Shown here piece by piece: positions 1 to 5,428 of a DNA stretch of 5,798 bases. Both the position numbers and the translations under genes were made by a program. This stretch comes from Verrucomicrobiales bacterium (lineage in GTDB: Bacteria > Verrucomicrobiota > Verrucomicrobiia > Verrucomicrobiales > DEV007). Where the stretch lies: the NCBI GenBank assembly GCA_013911195.1, contig JACETS010000163.1, positions 1 to 5,798 on the forward strand. Reading direction: 5' to 3'. The first letter of the stretch is position 1, and the number at the start of each line of letters is the position of its first letter. Below the pieces are notes generated by a model that made no database searches, was not told where the DNA came from, and saw nothing but the letters and a program-made list of their open reading frames with translations.

Positions 1-377
1 GAATTAAGGGCAATAAGCACAGCAATCAAACTTGGAATTAACCCAGCGATCAAAAGGCCCAAACCGGAAAATATTGGCTCAATCGCATTGAGTAATAACA
101 CAACGAAAAAAACCACAAAACCACGAACCATTAAAGCGGCAAACTGAGGCGAACGTTCCTTCTTTAATAAACATGCACAAGCAAGTTGTTGCTCGGTGAA
201 ATATCTTCCAGCTTTTGATAGCTTATCAGCTACTCTTAAAACGCGACGATCTCCAAAACCCATAGTTTTGGGATCCAAAGCGAAGGTATAGTCGCAATGC
301 GCACACTTAAGGGCGGAGGAGCGGTAGGTAGACGCGTCTCTATGTTTAGTTAACTGCGAACACTTGGGGCAGATCAT
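1..377 (-). CDS. Zinc-ribbon membrane protein of unknown function (C-terminus cut by window edge)
   Basis: Reading the minus strand from the ATG at 377 gives 125 codons without a stop, running off the left edge. Residues 1-30 form a zinc-ribbon-like domain with two knuckles, CPKC (C3, C6) and CAHC (C25, C28), 18 residues apart. This suggests one structural zinc site. A soluble stretch follows (about 31-83), containing DPKTMGFGDRR and a segment KAGRYFTEQQL. Two hydrophobic segments come next, about 84-104 and 105-124, likely membrane helices, so the ribbon would sit at one membrane face. I do not recognise a named family and assign no function. The start is the first ATG and precedes the CPKC knuckle directly, as is common for N-terminal ribbons. 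Only a weak AAG-type ribosome site precedes it. The gene begins 16 bases after the stop of the doubtful frame at 394-663. An uninterrupted frame combining knuckles and helices makes chance coding unlikely. Confidence 0.75.
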   Translation of the reverse strand, partial: MICPKCSQLTKHRDASTYRSSALKCAHCDYTFALDPKTMGFGDRRVLRVADKLSKAGRYFTEQQLACACLLKKERSPQFAALMVRGFVVFFVVLLLNAIEPIFSGLGLLIAGLIPSLIAVLIALN

Positions 378-381
378 TTTC

Positions 382-399
382 TTAGTATTAGTATTAGTA
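382..399. repeat. Triple hexamer tandem repeat (TTAGTA)3
   Basis: Three perfect copies of TTAGTA lie head to tail on the plus strand, reading TACTAA three times on the minus strand. They lie 5 bases upstream of the zinc-ribbon gene's ATG and so occupy its ribosome-binding and leader region. They also contain the stop codon of the 394-663 frame, and in that frame each copy reads TAC TAA, giving three in-frame stops in a row. A change in copy number would alter leader length in steps of 6 without touching either protein. Whether it varies is not known. Confidence 0.85.
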
Positions 400-663
400 T
401 TTAAAACGGGCTTCTATATTATGGCAGCTTATGGCCGCGTCTACGTTGTAGATAAAACACCTGTTAAATCCAAATCCAAGCAAGTCCCTAAACGTGTAAA
501 ACACTGATTGATAGAGTGTTAAATATTCCCTCAAACCCTGCCTTTCGTACCGTGGCATCGAATCCCACCCTGTCCGCAAATTAATCACCTCGCTTCTCCC
601 CACACGCCCCCTAAGAAGAAGGAGCAGTGTTGTAAGAAAAGCGAATAAGAATAAATTCTTCAC
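394..663 (-). CDS. Doubtful small ORF, hypothetical 89-residue protein
   Basis: This is an open frame of 89 codons starting at GTG (661-663) and ending in TAA within the hexamer repeat. The predicted N-terminus has one lysine, then a hydrophobic run (about residues 4-17), then an arginine-rich RGRVGR segment. This looks superficially like a signal anchor, but there is no clear signal peptidase site. The rest (about 25-89) is rich in aromatic residues and arginine and matches nothing I recognise. For it: same strand and close tandem spacing (16 bases) with the zinc-ribbon gene, and a membrane-like start. Against it: a GTG start without a well-placed Shine-Dalgarno, no domain, uneven base composition (a C-rich patch near 590-612), and a competing short frame on the plus strand at 421-507. 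It may be non-coding leader or a decayed gene. Confidence 0.28.
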   Translation of the reverse strand: MKNLFLFAFLTTLLLLLRGRVGRSEVINLRTGWDSMPRYERQGLREYLTLYQSVFYTFRDLLGFGFNRCFIYNVDAAISCHNIEARFKY

Positions 664-879
664 TAGTTAATACACTAACACCCCATTAAATGCTAACCAA
701 TTACAAAATTACCCTAAATTTATAACGATCCACGGCAGAGGGACAGGTTCACAGTGTTAATGGGTTATAATCTTTATCTACTTCAACAAAACCTAGAACA
801 TGTAAAATTGCGCCAAAGAACATAAGGACAACAAGTAATTAGCCAAGGTTAGTTATTATTTATAACTCGTTGTCAGTAA
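664..879. other. AT-rich intergenic stretch without a convincing gene
   Basis: I see no supportable coding region here. It holds a perfect TATAAT at 766-771 on the plus strand without a good -35 partner; the same bases read TATAAC on the minus strand. There is also an AT-rich inverted repeat AGTTAT/ATAACT (851-856 and 862-867) starting 13 bases past the tRNA 3' end, and a 24-codon minus-strand frame at 749-823. Any promoter for the minus-strand genes to the left would have to lie here or further left. Together with 378-663, the whole 378-879 stretch lacks a confident protein gene. Confidence 0.5.
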
Positions 880-954
880 TGGTAGCAGGAGAGAGAATTG
901 AACTCTCGACCCAAGGCTTATGAATCCTTTGCTCTACCACTGAGCTATCCTGCC
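880..954 (-). tRNA. tRNA with anticodon CAT, probably elongator tRNA-Met, CCA end encoded
   Basis: The minus strand folds into a full cloverleaf of 75 bases including CCA. The acceptor stem is GGCAGGA with TCCTGCT, the D stem GCTC/GAGC has loop AGTGGTA, the anticodon stem is AAGGA/GCCTT with loop TTCATAA, the variable loop is GGGTC, and the T stem GAGAG/CTCTC has loop TTCAATT. The discriminator is A73, followed by an encoded CCA (880-882). The anticodon CAT is at 920-922. It does not look like the initiator: it lacks the three G-C pairs at the base of the anticodon stem, and position 1-72 is G-U, not C-A. It lacks the C4-G69 and C5-G68 pairs associated with lysidine-type tRNA-Ile(CAT) in E. 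coli, so elongator Met is favoured. Two oddities are the G1-U72 wobble and an A31-G39 mismatch closing the anticodon loop. Confidence 0.93.
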
Positions 955-972
955 AATCATTACTAAAAAGGG

Positions 973-978
973 AGTATA
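973..978 (-). promoter_or_regulatory. Candidate -10 element for the tRNA gene
   Basis: The minus strand reads TATACT, five of six matches to the bacterial -10 consensus, 18 bases upstream of the tRNA 5' end. Transcription from it would start within about a dozen bases of the mature tRNA, normal for a tRNA gene. No good -35 hexamer stands 16-18 bases further upstream. A second candidate on this strand is TTGAAA (rc of 1041-1046), 17 bases from a poorer extended -10, TGCTAAATA. The choice is uncertain. Confidence 0.35.
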
Positions 979-1088
979 AGAAACAAAGTTTAAAACACTG
1001 ATTCCCTTATTTTTTACTATTTAGCATATATTTATCTTGTTTTCAAGAAACTCAAATGAAGAGTATTCTAACTCTCTTAAATCATTAA

Positions 1089-2423
1089 ATGGACAGCAAT
1101 AAAGCAGCCGCCGTCGAAATTATCGGAAAACTTCAGAAAGAAGGCCATGTCGCCTATCTGGCTGGAGGCTGCGTAAGGGATATGCTTAGAGGTGAAATCC
1201 CAAAGGATTATGACATTGCAACCAGCGCACTTCCTGAACAAATAACCACGATTTTCAGTAAAACGCGAGAGGTAGGAGTTCACTTTGGGGTTGTTATTGT
1301 TATTAAAGAGAACCAAGCCTTTGACGTTGCTACTTTTAGAAATGATGGATCTTACAAGGATGGAAGACATCCTGAGGAAGTCACTTTCTCAACCCCTGAA
1401 GAGGATACAGCTAGAAGAGACTTTACGATCAATGGAATCTTTTTTGATCCCATATCCCAAAAATACATCGATTTTGTAAACGGAAGATCTGACATCGAAA
1501 AAAAGGTTGTTCGTGCCATTGGGGATCCAGATTTAAGATTTCAGGAGGATCATCTAAGACTACTTAGAGCTGTCCGTTTTGCCGCAAGGTTCAATTACGA
1601 GATTGAGGAAAAGACATGGAAATCCATCAAATTAAACGCGAGTGAAATTTCTAAAATCAGCAAGGAAAGAGTTAGAGATGAATTAACCAAAATTCTTCTT
1701 AATGAAAATCGAGTCCTTGGTTTTGATCTCTTGGTAGATAGCGGTCTAATGGAACATATCATTCCAGAGATCCTACAATTAAAAGGTTGTGAACAGCCGC
1801 CACAGTTTCATCCAGAAGGCGATGTTTTTGTCCATACAAGATTGATGTTAAGCCTCCTCAAGGACAACCCTTCAATTGAATTAGTTCTCGGCGTCCTGCT
1901 ACATGATATTGGCAAACCTGCAACCTACTCATTTGATGAAGCCGCTGATAGAATTCGTTTTAATGGTCACGACAAGCTAGGAGCAGAAATGAGCAATCAG
2001 ATACTTAGAGACTTAAAGTTTTCCAATTCAATTATTGAAGATGTTGTCCAAATGGTTGCTAACCATATGACCTTTAAAGATGTGCAAAAGATGCGCCAAT
2101 CCAAGCTCAAAAGATTCATCTCTAGGTCAACTTTTAGTGATGAAAAAGAACTGCATCGCGTTGATTGCTTAGGGAGCTGGGGTGGGCTTGATAACTATGA
2201 TTTTCTCAATGAAAAAATGATAGAATTCGCTAATGAACCTATTATTCCTGCACCTTTATTGACAGGCAAAGACCTCATTGAATTTGGATGGGCTCCAGGA
2301 CCAAATCTCGGCGAAACTTTGAACTCTGTACAGGATCTGCAACTTGAAGGAACACTCAATTCAAAAGAGGAAGCTCTAGAGTGGGTCAAAGCCAATAGAT
2401 CAAAAAATAAATTGAATGACTAA
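1089..2423 (+). CDS. cca: CCA tRNA nucleotidyltransferase (Class II, with HD domain)
   Basis: Adds or repairs the CCA 3' end of tRNAs using CTP and ATP, without a nucleic acid template, in the cytoplasm. The 444-residue product shows the Class II layout. The head has GGCVRD (26-31) and the metal-binding pair D40/D42 in DYDIAT, then RRDFTIN (109-115). The neck has DHLRLLRAVRFAARF (154-168) with the base-selecting EDxxR signature at E153, D154 and R157. An HD domain follows, with HPEGDVFVHT (241-250) and HD at 272-273 in VLLHDIGKP; in other enzymes this domain gives phosphohydrolase activity. A conserved tail, about 387-436, contains LLTGKDLI. The sequence after the DxD, VGVHFGVVIV (62-71), resembles CCA enzymes rather than poly(A) polymerases, which carry an arginine-rich motif there. 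An in-frame TAA immediately before the ATG fixes it as the earliest start; no Shine-Dalgarno is visible. A weak promoter candidate is TTTCAA (1041-1046), 17 bases, TATTCT (1064-1069). Divergent from the tRNA; the stop overlaps pyrF by 4 bases. Confidence 0.95.
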   Translation: MDSNKAAAVEIIGKLQKEGHVAYLAGGCVRDMLRGEIPKDYDIATSALPEQITTIFSKTREVGVHFGVVIVIKENQAFDVATFRNDGSYKDGRHPEEVTFSTPEEDTARRDFTINGIFFDPISQKYIDFVNGRSDIEKKVVRAIGDPDLRFQEDHLRLLRAVRFAARFNYEIEEKTWKSIKLNASEISKISKERVRDELTKILLNENRVLGFDLLVDSGLMEHIIPEILQLKGCEQPPQFHPEGDVFVHTRLMLSLLKDNPSIELVLGVLLHDIGKPATYSFDEAADRIRFNGHDKLGAEMSNQILRDLKFSNSIIEDVVQMVANHMTFKDVQKMRQSKLKRFISRSTFSDEKELHRVDCLGSWGGLDNYDFLNEKMIEFANEPIIPAPLLTGKDLIEFGWAPGPNLGETLNSVQDLQLEGTLNSKEEALEWVKANRSKNKLND

Positions 2424-3196
2424 GCTCCAATAGCTTCGGCAATCTGCTCTTTGTATTTGAGCGCCCTTTGAGAAACAGTTCCCTCCCCGAACATCACTCC
2501 CCTCGATACGTTTATGACTAATGGGGCTTTCCTGTTTGCACCATTGAGTTGACTTAAATCTCCTCCCTGGGCTCCAAGACCAGGCAGAAGTAGAGGAGCA
2601 TCGGGAAATTTATTTATAATATCTGACTCTGCATTAGTAAGACCAAGCACGAAGCCTATTTCACCATCATGTTCAGCATCCTTACTAGACATATCACAGA
2701 CCAATTCAAAAACAGATCTTCCATCACTAAGAATTTGAGTTTCGATATCCTGAGCGGTTTTATTGGATGTTACCCCCAATAAATAAACAGCCTTACCTGG
2801 ATATTTAAGCATCGGTTCAACAGAATCGAATCCCATGTATGGACTTATCGTTACCGCATCCACTCCATCCATCATTTCAAAATACGCTTTGGCATAATAG
2901 GATTGAGTGGCTCCAATATCTCCACGTTTCGCATCAAGAATGACAGGTATTTCCTCTGGTATATGAGTAATGATCCTTTCCATTATTGCATAACCTTTTG
3001 AACCAAGTGCTTCAAAATAAGCGGCATTGGGTTTGTAACAGGCCACCGATGAAATCGTTTCATCAATAAGATTGAGGACAAACGCCTCGAAGTCACCATC
3101 AACCTGATCCACTCTAGGGTCTAAGCCAACGCAAAGGTTAGAATTAACACTCTCGATCCTTTCAGTTAACTTTTGAGAATAAGTCTTCACTAGCAT
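2420..3196 (-). CDS. pyrF: Orotidine 5'-phosphate decarboxylase, type 2
   Basis: Catalyses the last step of UMP synthesis, OMP to UMP plus CO2, as a cytoplasmic TIM-barrel enzyme without cofactor. The 258-residue sequence has GLDPR (24-28, D26), YKPN (54-57, K55), the catalytic LDAKRGDIG (87-95, with D88, K90 and D93), SPYMG (118-122), PGLGAQGG (205-212) and the phosphate-binding NVSRG (229-233, R232). The long form with KPNAAYFEALG and DAKRGDIG marks the type 2 branch (as in mycobacteria) rather than the roughly 230-residue E. coli type; it is slightly short for that branch but complete. It is the last gene of the pyr cluster, 8 bases after the pyrC stop. The ATG at 3196 sits only 3 bases from AAGGG. 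A GTG two codons later would have a 9-base spacing and is an alternative start. Its TAG stop overlaps the cca stop tail to tail. Confidence 0.95.
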   Translation of the reverse strand: MLVKTYSQKLTERIESVNSNLCVGLDPRVDQVDGDFEAFVLNLIDETISSVACYKPNAAYFEALGSKGYAIMERIITHIPEEIPVILDAKRGDIGATQSYYAKAYFEMMDGVDAVTISPYMGFDSVEPMLKYPGKAVYLLGVTSNKTAQDIETQILSDGRSVFELVCDMSSKDAEHDGEIGFVLGLTNAESDIINKFPDAPLLLPGLGAQGGDLSQLNGANRKAPLVINVSRGVMFGEGTVSQRALKYKEQIAEAIGA

Positions 3197-3199
3197 TGG

Positions 3200-3204
3200 C
3201 CCTT
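3200..3204 (-). promoter_or_regulatory. Shine-Dalgarno-like AAGGG before pyrF
   Basis: The minus strand reads AAGGG directly after the pyrC stop codon. It is the clearest ribosome-binding-like sequence in the window. The spacing is 3 bases to the annotated pyrF ATG, which is short, and 9 bases to the in-frame GTG at codon 3, which is near ideal. It therefore bears on which start is used; the product would differ by two residues. Confidence 0.4.
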
Positions 3205-4494
3205 TTATAATCTATCCAAAAGAACCTCTTCACCAACGAGAACGAGTTCAACACAGCCCTTTAAGGTCTTGTCTAAAAATGGTGTATTTGGTGATTTTGA
3301 TTCCATGAACTCTTTTGTGAATACAGTTTCTCCATTAACGTCAAAAATCACAAGCTCTGCCTTTTGCCCTTCAGAAATACTAACGGGATCATGACCAAGA
3401 AGTTTTCTTGGCTCAGAGGAATATCGCTGAACCATTGTCCCCCAGTCCATTTTGTTTTCATTAATAAAATAATGAAACATCGAAGGAAGCACAGTTTCTA
3501 ATCCGGTAATTCCAAAAGGAGCCGCTTCAAAATCTTGCTGTCTCTTCTCAAACTCAGTATGTGGCGCATGATCAGTAGCAATAACATCAAAAACCCCTTC
3601 GATTAGACCCTCAAATAATCTTAAATTATCTTCCTCTGTTCTTAGAGGAGGGTTCATTTTATAATAAGTATCGTAATCAGTGATATGATTTTCATTGAAA
3701 ATCAAATGATGAGGAGCGACCTCACAAGTTACCTTAACCCCATCGTTTTTAGCTCTCCTTATAATCTCCATACCGGCGGCAGTCGTAACGTGCTGAATAT
3801 GTAGATGTGCACCCGTGTAAGCAGCAATCTGAATATCCCTTGAGATACAAATCTCCTCACTTATAGACGGTATTCCCGGGATACCTAATTTATAAGATCG
3901 CCTTCCTTCATTCATCGCTCCGGGGCCTGATAACTTCATCGTTTCACAATGTGAAGCGAGTGGTAAATCAAATTCCCGGGCATACTCCATTGCCCTTCTA
4001 AGAAGCTGAGGGTTCTCAACAGGTGACCCATCATCAGTAATCATGACAACACCTGCATCTTTCATCCCTGATATTGCCGCCATTTCTTTACCTTCCCTAC
4101 CCTTAGTAATGCAACCAGTAGTAAAAAATGGAATGCCAGAATCATTCTTAGCAATCTCTAAAACACTTCTAACCATTCCTCCGCTATCAATTGCAGGGAT
4201 AGTATTAGGCATGGCAACAACTCCTGTTACACCTCCATTAATCGCAGCTTTGGTTCCTGTTTTGATAGTTTCCTTTGAAGTTTGGCCTGGCTCACGCAAG
4301 TGAACATGAACATCAAAAAGACCAGGCAATACAACCTTACCCTTTGCTTCGATAATTCGGGCCTGATCCGGAACCTTTAGGCCAACACCCACTGATTTGA
4401 TTAAACCGCCCTCAATTAAGACATCTGCTTCCTCTAAATCAGAAACCCCCTCTTTTGCAATCGAAGCTTGTTTTATGAAAATTAAATCACTCAT
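3205..4494 (-). CDS. pyrC: Dihydroorotase, class I
   Basis: Zinc amidohydrolase that reversibly cyclises N-carbamoyl-L-aspartate to L-dihydroorotate, the third step of de novo pyrimidine synthesis. At 429 residues it has the length of class I (about 420-430), not the roughly 350 of E. coli-type class II. Visible motifs are DVHVHLREPG (61-70) with zinc ligands H63 and H65 and substrate arginine R67, MPNT (95-98), TDDG (153-156) supplying an aspartate ligand, SHCE (181-184, H182), LHIQHVTT (231-238, H235), APHH (260-263) and ATDHAPH (306-312) with catalytic D308. All expected catalytic residues are present, so it should be active, unlike the inactive pyrC homologues that only scaffold ATCase in some bacteria. 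Its ATG lies inside the last codons of pyrB: the 8 bases ATGAGTGA hold both the start and the pyrB stop, pointing to translational coupling. Class I dihydroorotases can associate with ATCase, as in Aquifex; that is possible here but not shown. Confidence 0.97.
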   Translation of the reverse strand: MSDLIFIKQASIAKEGVSDLEEADVLIEGGLIKSVGVGLKVPDQARIIEAKGKVVLPGLFDVHVHLREPGQTSKETIKTGTKAAINGGVTGVVAMPNTIPAIDSGGMVRSVLEIAKNDSGIPFFTTGCITKGREGKEMAAISGMKDAGVVMITDDGSPVENPQLLRRAMEYAREFDLPLASHCETMKLSGPGAMNEGRRSYKLGIPGIPSISEEICISRDIQIAAYTGAHLHIQHVTTAAGMEIIRRAKNDGVKVTCEVAPHHLIFNENHITDYDTYYKMNPPLRTEEDNLRLFEGLIEGVFDVIATDHAPHTEFEKRQQDFEAAPFGITGLETVLPSMFHYFINENKMDWGTMVQRYSSEPRKLLGHDPVSISEGQKAELVIFDVNGETVFTKEFMESKSPNTPFLDKTLKGCVELVLVGEEVLLDRL

Positions 4495-5428
4495 CGTTTT
4501 CTAAAGTCATTGGTTTTAGCCAATAGAGAACAGCCATTCTAGTTGCAATCCCGTTTTCAACCTGCCTGTTTATTAAGCAGCGATCATAATTCATTACCGA
4601 ATCCGCAATTTCAACACCTCGATTCACTGGGCCTGGATGCATCACCCATACCCCATTATCTTTTATTTGGTGAAATCTTTCCTCGGTTAGTCCATAAACT
4701 GAATGATATTCATTTGAACTTGGAAAAAATTGTTCACCCTGCCTTTCAAACTGAACTCTCAGAAGATAAACAACATCTGGTTTCCACTCCATAGCTTCAG
4801 AATAACTTTGAAAGTTCTTCATCTTTTTAGGACGACCTGGTGGAACGAGCGTTCCGGGGCCTAGAACTCTGACTTCAGCTCCCAGCATCGTAAGAATACG
4901 ACTCGTTGATCTCGCTACCCTCGAATGGAGAATATCACCTACTATAAGAATTTTTTTGCCTTTAAAATCTAAAGTTCCAAAAACATCATAAAGAGTTGAA
5001 GCATCGAGTAACGCTTGAGTGGGATGCGCATGAAAACCATCACCAGCATTAATAACGGATGCATTCGTATGGGCTGCTACCAAATTTGGAATTCCGGCCT
5101 TCTTATGGCGTATTATTACATAATCAGCCTTCATTGCTCCAAGGGTATCTACAGTATCTAAAACAGATTCACCTTTCACAACCGATGATGTGGCTACTGC
5201 AAGACTTGTGAAATCTGCGGATAGCCTATTAGCCGCAACCTCAAACGATGAACTCGTCCTTGTTGAGGGTTCATAAAAGAGACTTAAAACCGTCTTACCT
5301 TGAAGGGTAGGTACCTTTTTGACTGATCTTTTGAAAAGTTCTTTAAATGGTTGAGCCGCTGCAAGAATACTTTCTATCTCCTCTTTGCTGAGGTCTTCAA
5401 TTTGTAAAAGATCTTTATGCGGCTCCAT
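4487..5428 (-). CDS. pyrB: Aspartate carbamoyltransferase, catalytic chain
   Basis: Transfers the carbamoyl group from carbamoyl phosphate to L-aspartate, the committed step of pyrimidine synthesis, in the cytoplasm. The 313-residue product has the usual catalytic-chain length. Motifs seen are the carbamoyl-phosphate loop FYEPSTRTSSSFE (51-63, with S55, T56, R57, T58), the mobile loop VVKGES with K85 (contributed across the trimer interface in the family), RH at 107-108, HPTQALLD (135-142), HSRVARS (168-174, R170), the aspartate-binding LLRVQFER (222-229) and HPGPVNRGVE (264-273). The last is the HPGPxNRGxE form of enzymes that often lack a PyrI regulatory chain. No pyrI is in the window, so classical CTP allostery through PyrI is not supported. 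The ATG follows the pyrR TAA stop with no intervening base, and no Shine-Dalgarno is visible, so translation probably depends on ribosomes finishing pyrR. Its 3' end overlaps pyrC by 8 bases. Confidence 0.97.
   Translation of the reverse strand: MEPHKDLLQIEDLSKEEIESILAAAQPFKELFKRSVKKVPTLQGKTVLSLFYEPSTRTSSSFEVAANRLSADFTSLAVATSSVVKGESVLDTVDTLGAMKADYVIIRHKKAGIPNLVAAHTNASVINAGDGFHAHPTQALLDASTLYDVFGTLDFKGKKILIVGDILHSRVARSTSRILTMLGAEVRVLGPGTLVPPGRPKKMKNFQSYSEAMEWKPDVVYLLRVQFERQGEQFFPSSNEYHSVYGLTEERFHQIKDNGVWVMHPGPVNRGVEIADSVMNYDRCLINRQVENGIATRMAVLYWLKPMTLENDE

Noticed and set aside
494..520. Inverted repeats GTGT/ACAC and AACACT/AGTGTT, considered as a terminator
   Set aside because: The stems are short and mutually exclusive, with no T tract on either side and no confident gene ending there.
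836..867. AT-rich inverted repeats downstream of the tRNA, considered as its terminator
   Set aside because: The stems are weak (six A/T-rich pairs, or pairs with wobbles) and are not followed by a T run on the minus strand.
880..954. Initiator tRNA-fMet
   Set aside because: It lacks the C1/A72 mismatch and the three consecutive G-C pairs in the anticodon stem that mark initiators.
497..1003. A 13-base direct repeat TAAAACACTGATT at 497-509 and 991-1003
   Set aside because: A single AT-rich 13-mer match is not far from chance expectation in a window of this size, and neither copy borders an insertion or target duplication.
1035..1075. Small inverted repeats TCTTG/CAAGA and AGAGT/ACTCT upstream of cca, considered as operators
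   Set aside because: Five-base arms are common by chance in AT-rich spacers; there is no nearby regulator gene to support a binding site.
1089..2423. Annotation of the nucleotidyltransferase as poly(A) polymerase
   Set aside because: The stretch after the DxD reads VGVHFGVV rather than the arginine-rich poly(A) polymerase signature, and the EDxxR and HD features suit a CCA enzyme.
4043..4303. Plus-strand open frame inside pyrC, and similar antisense frames at 1077-1370, 2195-2395 and 4543-4794, and a +2 frame at 1285-1479
   Set aside because: Each lies wholly or almost wholly within a well-supported gene, shows no domain or start signal, and is explained by the codon pattern of the real gene.
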